45,645 nt of DNA from Streptomyces panaciradicis (lineage in GTDB: Bacteria; Actinomycetota; Actinomycetes; Streptomycetales; Streptomycetaceae). Location: assembly GCF_023516615.1 (NCBI RefSeq), contig NZ_JAMGBF010000072.1, positions 1-45,645 of the forward strand, in the 5' to 3' direction. The notes under the pieces are model-generated. The model saw only the letters and a program-made list of their open reading frames with translations. It searched no databases and was not told where the DNA came from. Of the stretch, positions 24,172 through 32,248 are shown one piece after another (positions within the stretch are counted from its first letter, which is position 1; each line of letters begins with the position of its first letter). Both the position numbers and the translations under genes were made by a program.

Positions 24172-25157
24172 AGGGACTCACCTGCCGAGCCGGTGCCGGA
24201 TGCGTCGTCCGACCCAGTGCCGGGGGTCCGGGTGCCGTCCCCCGGGTCGGCACAGCACAGCGCCTCGACTTCCTCGGCGGTGGGGAAGGACTCCTGCGCG
24301 CCCTCCCTGGTGACGGCGGCCGCGCCGACCCGGGCAGCGTAGGCGGCGGCCTCGGCCAGGCCCGTGCCCGTGCCCAGCCGCCACGCCAGCGCCGCCGTGA
24401 ACGCGTCGCCCGCGCCCGTCGTGTCGACCGCGTCCACCTTCGTCGACGGCACCCGCTCCACCCCCTCCGCCGAGGCCACCAGGGCACCCTGCGCGCCGAG
24501 GGTGATCACCACCGACCGCGGACCCTTCGCGAGCAGCAGCCGCGCCCAGTCCTCCGGACGCTCCGACGCGCACGCCTCGCCCAGGACGACCTTCGCCTCG
24601 TGCTCGTTGACGATCAGCGGGTCGCAGGCCGCCAGCACCTCGGCCGGCAGCGGCCGGGGCGGCGACGGGTTGAGCACGAAGCGGCTGCCCTCCGCCAGAC
24701 TCCGCACCGCCTCCACCACCGTCTCCAGCGGGATCTCCAGCTGCGCCGACACCACCCGCGAGCGCTGGAGGAGGCCGGCCGCCGCCCGGACGTCGGCCGG
24801 CGTCAGCCGGCCGTTCGCGCCCGGCGACACCACGATGCTGTTGTCCCCCGAAGGGTCGACGGTGATGAGCGCGACCCCCGTGGGCGCCCCGCCCGCCAGC
24901 ACGCCCACCGTGTCGACGCCGGCCGCCCGCTGCGAGTCGAGCAGCAGCCGGCCGTACGCGTCGTCGCCGACCCGCGCCAGCAGGGCCGTACGGGCCCCGA
25001 GGCGGGCGGCGGCCACCGCCTGGTTGGCGCCCTTGCCGCCCGGGTGGACGGCCAGGTCGGAGCCGAGCACGGTCTCGCCCGCCGCCGGCCTGCGCTCGAC
25101 ACCGATGACCAGGTCGGCGTTGGCCGAACCCACGACCAGCAGGTCGTAGTCGTACAT
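24168..25157 (-). CDS. rbsK: ribokinase
   Basis: 329 residues from ATG 25157. PfkB-family features: VVGSANADLV, HPGGKGANQAVAAARLG, NPSPPRPLP and the catalytic DTTGAGDAF, followed by the usual ending AAAVTREGAQESFPT. The last roughly 25 residues after VEALCCADP are a Gly/Ser/Thr-rich tail beyond the family's normal end. It phosphorylates ribose to ribose-5-phosphate. It lies 68 bases after the transporter gene and overlaps rbsD by four bases. Confidence 0.94.
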   Translation of the reverse strand: MYDYDLLVVGSANADLVIGVERRPAAGETVLGSDLAVHPGGKGANQAVAAARLGARTALLARVGDDAYGRLLLDSQRAAGVDTVGVLAGGAPTGVALITVDPSGDNSIVVSPGANGRLTPADVRAAAGLLQRSRVVSAQLEIPLETVVEAVRSLAEGSRFVLNPSPPRPLPAEVLAACDPLIVNEHEAKVVLGEACASERPEDWARLLLAKGPRSVVITLGAQGALVASAEGVERVPSTKVDAVDTTGAGDAFTAALAWRLGTGTGLAEAAAYAARVGAAAVTREGAQESFPTAEEVEALCCADPGDGTRTPGTGSDDASGTGSAGESL

Positions 25158-25225
25158 CAGAAAGACTCCCCAGATGAGTGTGCTGGAGCGGGCGGTCCCC
25201 CTGGCCGCCCGCCCGTTCCCCGTCG

Positions 25226-27175
25226 TCAGCCGGTGAAGCCGGCCACGTTCTGCTTCGTGACGACCTTCACCGGCACCTTCACCGTCTCCTCGACCTTCTT
25301 GCCCTCAAGGGCCTTGAGGGCGTTGTCCACGGCGATTCTGCCCAGCTGCGAGGGCTGCTGCGCCACGGACGCGTACAGCGTCCCCCCTTCGACGGCCTTC
25401 AGACCGTCGGGGGTGCCGTCGAATCCGACGACCTGGACCGACTTGCCGGCCTTGGAGCCCAGCGCCTTGATCGCGCCGAGGGCCATCTCGTCGTTGGCGG
25501 CGATGACGCCCTGGACGTCCGGGTGCGCCTGGAGCAGGTTCGACATCACGTCGAGGCCCTTGGTGCGGTCGAAGTCGGCCGGCTGCTGGGCGACCACCTG
25601 GATGCCGGGGTAGGCCTTGAGGCCGGCCGCGAAGCCCGCCGCCCGCTCGCGCGCCGCCGACGTGCCCGCCTGGCCCTGCAGGATCACGATCTTGCCCTTG
25701 CCGCCCAGCTTCTCGCCGATCGTCTTCGCCGCCAGCTCACCGCCCTTGACGTTGTCGGAGGCCACCAGGGCGTCCACGGCCGCCTTGTTGACGCCGCGGT
25801 CGACGGCGATCACCGGGATGTCCGCCTTGTCGGCGGCCTTCACGGAGTTGCTCGCCGCGTCCGAGTCCACCGGGTTGACGATGATCGCGCCGAGGCTCGA
25901 ACTGGTGAAGTTCTGCAGCTGGTTGGCCTGCTGCGAGGCGTCGTTCTGCGCGTCGGTGACGGTCAGGTCCACGCCCAGCTTCTTCGCCTCGGCCTGCGCG
26001 CCGGAGCGGATCTGCACGAAGAAGGGGTTGTTGAGGGTGGACAGCGACAGGCCCATCTTCGGGGTGGTGGAGGACGAGCTGCCGTTGTGCAGGAAGGAGG
26101 TCGCGCCGACCAGCGCGACGGTGACGACCGCCGCGAGCGCGTAGGTTCCCGCCTGCTTGGACCTGTTGCCCCCGGTACCCGCGGCCACCGGCGTCGCGCC
26201 GGCCTTGCGCCGCAGCGTGTCGAGGAGCACCGCCAGCGCGATGACGACACCGATGACGACCTGCTGCCAGAACGCGGAGACGTTCAGCAGGTTCAGGCCG
26301 TTCCTGAGCACCGCCAGGATCAGCGCGCCGATCAGCGTGCCGGACGCCTTGCCGGTGCCGCCCGCGAGGGAGGCCCCGCCGATGACGACCGCGGCGATCG
26401 CGTCCAGCTCGTAGCCGTCGGCGGCCTGCGGCTGCGCGGAGGACAGCCGGGCGGCGAGCACGATGCCCGCTACCGCCGCGAACAGCCCGGAGAAGGCGTA
26501 GATCGCGAGCTTCTGCTTCTTCACCCGCAGCCCGGACAGCCGGGCGGCCTCCTCGTTGCCGCCGATCGCGTACATGGAACGGCCGATGTACGTCCGCCCC
26601 AGCACGAACGCCGCGAGCAGCCCCATGACCACCATGACCAGCACGGGCACCGGCAGCCAGCCGCCGAGCGTGTCGCCGAGGTGGGAGACGGAGTCCGGGA
26701 AGGGGATCGGGGAGCCCTCGGAGATCACCAGCGACAGACCGCGGGCCACCGAGAGCATGGCGAGCGTCGCGATGAACGGCGGCAGCTTCCCGTACGCGAT
26801 CAGGAAGCCGTTGACCAGCCCGGCCACGAGACCGGTCGCCACGGACAGCACGACCGCGAGGACGACCGGCACGCCGTGCGAGGTGGCGCTCCAGGCGAGG
26901 ACGGTGGCGGACAGCGCGGCCACCGAGCCCACCGACAGGTCGATGCCCGCCGAGACGATCACGAAGGTGACGCCGAAGGCGAGGACGGCGGTCACGGCCG
27001 CCTGGACGCCGACGTTGAGCAGGTTGTCGGTGGTCAGGAAGTCCCCCGACAGCGCCGACAGGGCGATGACGAGGACGATCAGCGCGGTGAGCGCGCCGTT
27101 GTCGAGGAGCAGGCGGCGCAGGCCGCCGGTGGCGCCACCGGCGCCCGTGGTGCTCTTGAGCGTGTCAGTGGCCAC
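25226..27175 (-). CDS. natural fusion of ribose ABC permease (RbsC) and substrate-binding protein (RbsB)
   Basis: 649 residues from GTG 27175, overlapping the end of rbsA. Residues about 20-325 are an RbsC-type permease (GIDLSVGSVAAL, LPPFIATLAMLSVARG, YAIGGNEEAARLSG, VVIGGASLAGGTG). A basic linker (322-342, LRRKAG then NRSKQ) leads to an extra membrane segment (344-362, TYALAAVVTVALVGATSFL). Residues 373-649 are a full RbsB-like binding protein (MGLSLSTLNNPFFVQIRSG, DRGVNKAAVDALVASD, IAANDEMALGAIKALG, GFDGTPDGLKAV) without its own signal peptide or lipobox Cys. The additional segment would carry the binding domain outside, tethered to its permease. Frame and coding pattern are continuous, so this is a real fusion. 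Confidence 0.93.
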   Translation of the reverse strand: MATDTLKSTTGAGGATGGLRRLLLDNGALTALIVLVIALSALSGDFLTTDNLLNVGVQAAVTAVLAFGVTFVIVSAGIDLSVGSVAALSATVLAWSATSHGVPVVLAVVLSVATGLVAGLVNGFLIAYGKLPPFIATLAMLSVARGLSLVISEGSPIPFPDSVSHLGDTLGGWLPVPVLVMVVMGLLAAFVLGRTYIGRSMYAIGGNEEAARLSGLRVKKQKLAIYAFSGLFAAVAGIVLAARLSSAQPQAADGYELDAIAAVVIGGASLAGGTGKASGTLIGALILAVLRNGLNLLNVSAFWQQVVIGVVIALAVLLDTLRRKAGATPVAAGTGGNRSKQAGTYALAAVVTVALVGATSFLHNGSSSSTTPKMGLSLSTLNNPFFVQIRSGAQAEAKKLGVDLTVTDAQNDASQQANQLQNFTSSSLGAIIVNPVDSDAASNSVKAADKADIPVIAVDRGVNKAAVDALVASDNVKGGELAAKTIGEKLGGKGKIVILQGQAGTSAARERAAGFAAGLKAYPGIQVVAQQPADFDRTKGLDVMSNLLQAHPDVQGVIAANDEMALGAIKALGSKAGKSVQVVGFDGTPDGLKAVEGGTLYASVAQQPSQLGRIAVDNALKALEGKKVEETVKVPVKVVTKQNVAGFTG

Positions 27176-28694
27176 GGCTGGCCTCCGTTCCGGTCTTCTC
27201 GTTCGTGGGGTTGCTGACCGCGAGGGCCATCACGGCGTCCTGGGTGGCCTCGCCGGCCGCGAGCTCGCCCGCGATCCGGCCCTGGGCCATCACCAGCACC
27301 CGGTCGCTCATGCCGAGCACCTCGGGCAGATCACTGGAGATCATCAGTACGGCGGCGCCGGCCGCGGTCAGTTCGTTGATCAGCTGGTAGATCTCGACCT
27401 TGGCGCCGACGTCGATGCCGCGCGTGGGCTCGTCGAGGATCAGCACCTTGGTGTCGGCGAGCAGCCACTTGCCGATGACGACCTTCTGCTGGTTGCCGCC
27501 GGACAGGGTGCGCACGTGCTGCCCGAGCCCGGCCATCCGCACGCCGAGCTGCCCGGCGATCCGCTCGGCGGCCGCGTGCTGCCCCTTGAGGTCGACGAGC
27601 CCCGCGCGGGTGGCGGTGCGCAGGGTGACGAGCCCGAGGTTCTCCTCCACGGACGCGTCCAGCACCAGCCCCTGGCCCTTGCGGTCCTCGGGCACCAGCC
27701 CGATCCCGGCGGCCATGGCGGCGTTGACGTCACCGCGCCGCACCGCGGCCCCGGCGACCTTCACGGCGCCCTTGTCGTACGGGTCGGCGCCGAACACGGC
27801 TCGCACCACCTCGGTGCGCCCGGCGCCGACGAGCCCCGCGATGCCGACGACCTCACCGGCGTGCACCTCGAAGCCGACGTCGTGGAAGACGCCGTCCCGG
27901 GTGAGGCCCTCGACGGTGAGCAACGCGGCGCCCTTCTCGGGCTGTTGACGCGGGTACTGCTGCTCGATCGACCGCCCCACCATCAGCCGTACGAGCTCGT
28001 CCTCGGCCGTGGTGGCGGGCACCTGCCCGACGGACTTCCCGTCGCGGATGACGGTCACGCGGTCGCCCAGGGCGGCGATCTCCTCCAGGTGGTGCGTGAT
28101 GAAGACGATCCCGACGCCGTCCTCGCGCAGCTGCCGCACGATCGCGAAGAGCTTGTCGACCTCCTCCGAGGTCAGCACGGCGGTCGGCTCGTCCATGACG
28201 AGCACGCGCGCGTTCAGGCTGAGCGCCTTGGCGATCTCGACCATCTGCAGCCGCGCGATGCCCAGTTCACGCACCCGCGCGCGGGGCGAGACGCTCACGC
28301 CGACGCGCTTGAGCAGCACCTCGGCGTCGGCCTCCATCCGCTTCCGGTCGATCATCCCGAGCCGGCGCGGCTGCCGCCCCAGGAAGATGTTCTCGGCGAC
28401 GGTCAGGTCCGGTACGAGGTTGAACTCCTGGTAGATGGTGGCGATGCCCAGCCGCTCGGCGTCCTGCGCCCCGCGGATGCGTACCTCCTCGCCGTCCACC
28501 AGGACACGGCCCTCGTCGGGGTGGTAGGCGCCGGACAGCATCTTGATCAGCGTGCTCTTGCCTGCGCCGTTCTCGCCGAGGAGCACGTGCACCTCGCCCC
28601 GGCGCAGGTCGAAGTCGACGCCGTCGAGCGCGACCACGCCGGGGAAGGTTTTCCGTATGCCCTCGATGCGCAGCAACTCGTCCCGGTTGCTCAC
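27165..28694 (-). CDS. rbsA: ribose ABC transporter ATP-binding protein
   Basis: 509 residues from GTG 28694, with AAAGGAGC upstream and its GTG overlapping the regulator stop; the open frame upstream into the regulator is not coding. Two tandem NBDs as in RbsA/XylG. The first has Walker A GENGAGKST (40-48), a degenerate signature and VLVMDEPTAVLT. The second has a degenerate Walker A (GLVGAGRTE), a good signature LSGGNQQK and LILDEPTRGIDVG. It powers ribose uptake with the fused RbsCB protein, which contains one permease copy per chain. The length matches the usual about 500 residues. Confidence 0.95.
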   Translation of the reverse strand: MSNRDELLRIEGIRKTFPGVVALDGVDFDLRRGEVHVLLGENGAGKSTLIKMLSGAYHPDEGRVLVDGEEVRIRGAQDAERLGIATIYQEFNLVPDLTVAENIFLGRQPRRLGMIDRKRMEADAEVLLKRVGVSVSPRARVRELGIARLQMVEIAKALSLNARVLVMDEPTAVLTSEEVDKLFAIVRQLREDGVGIVFITHHLEEIAALGDRVTVIRDGKSVGQVPATTAEDELVRLMVGRSIEQQYPRQQPEKGAALLTVEGLTRDGVFHDVGFEVHAGEVVGIAGLVGAGRTEVVRAVFGADPYDKGAVKVAGAAVRRGDVNAAMAAGIGLVPEDRKGQGLVLDASVEENLGLVTLRTATRAGLVDLKGQHAAAERIAGQLGVRMAGLGQHVRTLSGGNQQKVVIGKWLLADTKVLILDEPTRGIDVGAKVEIYQLINELTAAGAAVLMISSDLPEVLGMSDRVLVMAQGRIAGELAAGEATQDAVMALAVSNPTNEKTGTEASRGH

Positions 28695-29710
28695 GACGTG
28701 CTCCTTTGCACTTCGGTGGGGTTCTCGCCGCACGAGCGGCGTACGACGAGGCGGGCGGCGAGGGTGACGGACTGGGGAGGCCGCCCCTCGATGCGGTCGA
28801 CCAGGGCCCGTACGGCGGCCCGGCCCAGCTCGCCCGTGGGCTGGGCGATCGCGGTGATCGGCGGATCGGTGTGCACGAACCACGGGATGTCGTCGAACGC
28901 GGCGAGCGCGACGTCCTGCGGGACCCGCAGCCCTCGCGCGCGTACGGCGTCCAGGGCGCCCAGCGCCATCAGGTTGTCGGCGGCGAAGACGACCTCGGGC
29001 GGCTCGGGCAGGTCGAGGAACCCCTCGGTGACCCGCCGCCCGCTCTCGGCCTGGAAGTCGCCCTGTCCGATGTAGGCGTCGGGAAGCTCCAGCCCGTATT
29101 CGGCGAGCGCCTCCCGGAAGACCTCGACGCGCTCCCGTCCGGTCGTGGTGGCCGCAGGCCCCGCGATGATCGCGAGCCGCCGGTGACCGAGCCGGTGCAG
29201 ATGCGCGACGAGGTCCCGTACCGCCGCCCGGCCGTCGGCCCGCACCACCGGCACGTCGACGCCCGGGATCCACCGGTCGACGAACACCATGGGCGTGCCC
29301 CTGCGGGCGGCGTCCAGCATGAGCGGGGACCCGCCGTCGGTGGGGGAGACCAGCAACCCGTCGATCCGCCGGTCGAGCAGCGTCCGCACGTGATGGTCCT
29401 GCAGATCGGGCCGCTCGTCGGCGTTGCCGATGATGACGCTGTAGCCGAGCGCGCGGGCCTCCTCCTCGACGGAACGGGCCAGCTCGGTGAAGTAGGGGTT
29501 CATCACGTCGCTGATGACCAGGCCGAGGGTGTGGGTCTGGTCGGTGCGCAGCGAACGGGCGACGGCGTTCGGGCGGTAGCCCAGCGTCTCGACGGCGGCC
29601 AGCACGCGCGTGCGTGCGTCGTCGCTGACCGACGGATGGTCGTTCAGGACACGCGACACCGTGGCGACGGAGACCCCCGCCTCGGCGGCCACGTCCTTGA
29701 TGCTCGCGAT
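28691..29710 (-). CDS. rbsR: LacI-family ribose operon repressor with a probable ATC start
   Basis: 339 residues if read from ATC 29710, or 333 from GTG 29692. From ATC the protein starts (M)ASIKDVAAEAGVSVATVSRV, the normal LacI N-terminus. A strong GAGGAGGTGG lies 10 bases before the ATC and 28 before the GTG, too far for the latter, whose use would also cut helix 1. No ATG, GTG or TTG is in frame between. The core domain is normal: VISDVMNPYF, IGNADERPD, VFVDRWIPG, IAGPAATTTGRERV, AADNLMALGA, AAFDDIPW. It is first in the operon, overlaps rbsA (GTGA), and is probably autoregulated through the AATCGATT pair upstream. Confidence 0.88.
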   Translation of the reverse strand: MASIKDVAAEAGVSVATVSRVLNDHPSVSDDARTRVLAAVETLGYRPNAVARSLRTDQTHTLGLVISDVMNPYFTELARSVEEEARALGYSVIIGNADERPDLQDHHVRTLLDRRIDGLLVSPTDGGSPLMLDAARRGTPMVFVDRWIPGVDVPVVRADGRAAVRDLVAHLHRLGHRRLAIIAGPAATTTGRERVEVFREALAEYGLELPDAYIGQGDFQAESGRRVTEGFLDLPEPPEVVFAADNLMALGALDAVRARGLRVPQDVALAAFDDIPWFVHTDPPITAIAQPTGELGRAAVRALVDRIEGRPPQSVTLAARLVVRRSCGENPTEVQRSTS

Positions 29711-29737
29711 CGCCGCTCCACCTCCTCGTGGAACTCG

Positions 29738-29788
29738 TGGAATCGATTACACGACTTCGTGCAGAAGGGATTGGAATCGATTACACGA
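29738..29788. promoter_or_regulatory. two identical LacI-type operators TGGAATCGATTACACGA
   Basis: The same 17-base sequence occurs at 29738-29754 and 29772-29788, centres 34 bases apart (about three helical turns). Each holds the palindrome AATCGATT with the central CG typical of LacI-family sites. They lie directly upstream of rbsR and its ribosome site. Repression of the ribose operon by RbsR is inferred. The rest of 29789-29849 shows nothing further. Confidence 0.8.
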
Positions 29789-29849
29789 GCGCTTGGCAAG
29801 CCCCTGAGACCGGATCGTGATGAAGGTGGGCGAGGAGGAGGCCGGCCTC

Positions 29850-30095
29850 TTACTCGTCGGCGAACAGTTCGCCGGCGTCCGTGGCGCCCAGGGCGCGCCG
29901 GGCCCAGGTGGCGAGCTGATCAAGGTCGGCGCAGGCCGTGACGCGGTCACGGACGGAGTCGGGTACGGGGATGCCTCGCCATTCCAGCGTGAGCAGGATG
30001 ATCTCTTGACGGCTCTGGAGTCGGCCCTGTTCCCGGCCCTCCGTACGCACCTGTTCCGCGAGGGGGTGCCGCCAGAAGTACTGGATGCCCGTCAA
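29850..30095 (-). pseudogene. C-terminal fragment of an Rpn/PD-(D/E)XK-like protein, copy 2
   Basis: The frame reads TGIQYFWRHPLAEQVRTEGR, then TLEWRGIPVPDSVRDRVTAC and WARRALGATDAGELFADE before TAA. This is the C-terminal part of a roughly 300-residue Streptomyces family that I link to Rpn-type recombination-promoting nucleases. No start signal or nuclease domain precedes it. Homology with the copy at 30189 begins around 30110 and is about three quarters identical at the DNA level by eye. Between the copies (30110-30188) the sequence matches neither a start nor the nuclease domain. Confidence 0.6.
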
Positions 30096-30188
30096 GGTGT
30101 TCCTCCGGTGCCTGGAACTGTCCGAACCGCTTGCGCGCCGAGGCCGCTGCCGGCGGGAAGATGGCCACCGGCAGCGGCCCGGCGATGC

Positions 30189-30562
30189 CTACTCGTCGGT
30201 GAACAGCTCCGTCGGCTCCGTGACGTGCAGGGCGCGTTGGGCCCAGGTCTCCAGTCGGGCGAGGTTCGTGCACTCTTCCACGCGCTCACGGACGGAGTCG
30301 GGCACAGGGATGCCTCGCCATTCCAGGGTGCGCAGGATCGCCTCTCGCCGCTCCTCGATACGGCCCTGCTCCCGCCCCTCCTCGCGCACCTGTTCCGCCA
30401 GCGGGTGTCGCCAGAAGTACTGGATCGCCGTCATCAGATCCCTCCACATCTGCTTCGCCTGGGGGTCGGCCAGGCAGGAGTCGACGAACTGCACGAAGAC
30501 AGCGGCGCTGTCCGGTCCTTCTGGAAGATCCGGTGCAGCGCCTCATGCGACGAGCCGACCAT
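30189..30562 (-). pseudogene. deleted Rpn/PD-(D/E)XK-like gene: intact start joined out of frame to its C-terminus
   Basis: ATG 30562 has a good ribosome site (AAAGGAGA) and starts MVGSSHEALHRIFQKD, the family's usual N-terminus. About 50 bases later the homology jumps, in another frame, to FVDSCLADPQAKQMWRDLM, then IQYFWRHPLAEQVREEGREQ and the C-terminal WAQRALHVTEPTELFTDE, ending at TAG. The central catalytic portion (about 170 residues) is missing. This is an internal deletion with a frameshift. The beginning is 33 bases from the ATPase gene end. Confidence 0.7.
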
Positions 30563-30594
30563 CTGCTCTCCTTTCCATCGCGCTGATCAACGAG

Positions 30595-31011
30595 CTACGC
30601 CGCCGGGAGTTCGCACCACACGTACTTGCCGCGGTTGCCGTGCCGGGACAGGGGGTGCCAACCCCAGACCTGGGAGCAGGCGCGCACCAGCAGCAGCCCC
30701 CGGCCCTGCTCCGCCTCACCGAGCCGCGCCAACGGCACCGGAGGCTCGGGGGGTTCGGGGTCGGCGTCCCACGCGCCGATCCGCAGCGTGCCGGGCGGCG
30801 CCCAGCGGACCCGTAGGGCGGCGGGGCCCTTGGTGTGCCGTACGGCGTTGGTGATCAGCTCGGTCGCGAGCAGTTCGGCGACGTCGACGAGGCCGATCAG
30901 ACCGTGCGCGGTGAGGATCAGACGGAGGGTGCGGCGGCTCACCGTGACCGCGCGCGGGTCGTTGGGGATGGAGAGGCAGTACTCCCAGGGTTCGGGGGTG
31001 TTTTCGGGCAT
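30595..31011 (-). CDS. HATPase_c anti-sigma-factor-like ATP-binding protein
   Basis: 138 residues from ATG 31011 (GGAG on its strand at good spacing). The single GHKL ATPase domain has the N-box ELITNAVRH (51-59), G1 residues in AWDADPEPP (82-86) and the G2 loop GRGLLLV (103-109). Such small kinases-of-sigma or anti-sigma ATPases occur with WhiJ/AbaA-type regulators in Streptomyces. It is divergent from the XRE gene and belongs functionally to the trio with the genes at 31189 and 32022. Partner unknown. Confidence 0.85.
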   Translation of the reverse strand: MPENTPEPWEYCLSIPNDPRAVTVSRRTLRLILTAHGLIGLVDVAELLATELITNAVRHTKGPAALRVRWAPPGTLRIGAWDADPEPPEPPVPLARLGEAEQGRGLLLVRACSQVWGWHPLSRHGNRGKYVWCELPAA

Positions 31012-31107
31012 GCGGCAACTCCGTTGAGGTGGTGGGGGGTTGGCGGTGGCATCGCCGCGGCCGTCAGGACAGGCAGGACGGAGCGGTGCACTTCCGCAGA
31101 GTGTGCG

Positions 31108-31170
31108 TTGCGTCACTGAAAGTAGATCTAAATATAGGGACGCGGCAAGCCGATCGCGTAATCTGACGCC
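31108..31170. promoter_or_regulatory. AT-rich divergent promoter region of the WhiJ-like trio
   Basis: A local drop in GC between the ATPase and XRE genes: TTGCGT at 31108, palindrome TAGATCTA (31123-31130), AATATA at 31131 and TAATCT near 31162. Elements for both directions can be drawn but not fixed. TAGATCTA could be the XRE protein's own site. Confidence 0.35.
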
Positions 31171-31188
31171 GAAAGGGAGGACCGTTCG

Positions 31189-32025
31189 ATGGTGAAGCGG
31201 CGTGAACCGACGGCACGTCAGATGCGTCTGGCCACGGAGTTGCGCAGGCTCCGCGAGGCCGCGGGGCTCAACTCCCGTGAGGCGGCGTCACTCCTTGGGG
31301 TGAGTCCGGCTCAGATCACTCACATCGAGTCCGCACTCGCCGGAGTCAGTGAGCAGCGACTCCGCCGTCTCACGTCCCACTACGCCTGTACGGACGAGGA
31401 GTTCATCGACGCCCTGGTCGCCATGGCCACTGATCGGACTCGCGGTTGGTGGGAGGAGTACCGGGGCCTGCTGCCCACGCCGTTCCTGGACCTTTCCGAG
31501 TTGGAACACCACGCCCGCTTCCAGCGCCACGTGGCGATCCTGTACGTACCGGGTCTGCTGCAGACCGAGGACTACGCGCGAGCCGTCTTCTCGTCCAGGC
31601 TCCCCGAACTCACTCAAGAAGAGGTGGAGTTGCGCATCCAGCATCGCAAGGCCCGCCAGCAGTTCACGATTCCGTACGACGCGGTGATCCACGAGGCGGC
31701 ACTTCGGATCAGAGTGAGCGACCGTGCCACTTCAAGGGCTCAGCTGGCCCGGCTCGTCGAGCTCTCCGAAGCGCACCACATCACCGTGCGCGTCATCCCC
31801 TTCGACCAGGACGGCTTCGCCAGTGCCGCGAGCACGATGACGTACGTGGGTGGCCCGGTGCCCAAGCTGGACACGGTGGTGCGCGACGCGCTCCATGGCT
31901 CGGCGTTCTTCGATTCGGAGGCCCAGCTCAACACCTACCGAACGGGCTTTCGTAAAGTGGAGGGCGCGTCACTCGACCCCGGACAGTCGCGTGAGTTCAT
32001 CCACAGGCTGATGAAGGAACTGTGA
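31189..32025 (+). CDS. XRE/DUF5753 regulator of the WhiJ/AbaA type
   Basis: 278 residues from ATG 31189, preceded by GGGAGGACC. An N-terminal helix-turn-helix (about 12-62: LATELRRLREAAGLNSREAA, SPAQITHIESALAGVSEQRL) is followed by a DUF5753 domain (about 90-270) with LYVPGLLQTEDYARAVF, RIQHRKARQQ and VRVIPFDQDG. The family includes WhiJ and controls development and antibiotic production, working with a small DUF397 protein. Its stop overlaps the DUF397 GTG. Confidence 0.92.
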   Translation: MVKRREPTARQMRLATELRRLREAAGLNSREAASLLGVSPAQITHIESALAGVSEQRLRRLTSHYACTDEEFIDALVAMATDRTRGWWEEYRGLLPTPFLDLSELEHHARFQRHVAILYVPGLLQTEDYARAVFSSRLPELTQEEVELRIQHRKARQQFTIPYDAVIHEAALRIRVSDRATSRAQLARLVELSEAHHITVRVIPFDQDGFASAASTMTYVGGPVPKLDTVVRDALHGSAFFDSEAQLNTYRTGFRKVEGASLDPGQSREFIHRLMKEL

Positions 32026-32219
32026 GGGCCTCCATGTACAGCTGGCGCAAGTCCTCCTACTCGGGTCCCGGCGACGGCAACGAGTGCGTGGAGATAGCCC
32101 CCACCCCCACCCACACCGCCGTCCGCGACAGCAAAGCCCCCGCCCGGGCCACCCTCACCTTCCCCGCCCCCGCCTTCTCCACCTTCCTCGAAGCTCTGAA
32201 ATCCACATCCCTTCGCTGA
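32022..32219 (+). CDS. DUF397 small protein, WhiJ-partner type
   Basis: 65 residues from GTG 32022 (GTGA overlap with the XRE gene); ATG 32034 is an alternative. The family core is WRKSSYSGPGDGNECVEIAP, then VRDSKAPARATLTF and SFSTFLEALK-like helix at the end. DUF397 proteins pair with DUF5753 regulators and are thought to antagonise their DNA binding. The ATPase / XRE / DUF397 trio is the usual Streptomyces module. Confidence 0.92.
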   Translation: MRASMYSWRKSSYSGPGDGNECVEIAPTPTHTAVRDSKAPARATLTFPAPAFSTFLEALKSTSLR

Positions 32220-32248
32220 CTGTCAGTGCGCACCAGTACCGTCGGATC

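Noticed and set aside
28695..29273. N-terminal extension of RbsA into the regulator gene
   Set aside because: The extension is Arg/Gly/Ala-rich shadow of rbsR. The GTG at 28694 has a ribosome site and gives the normal RbsA length.
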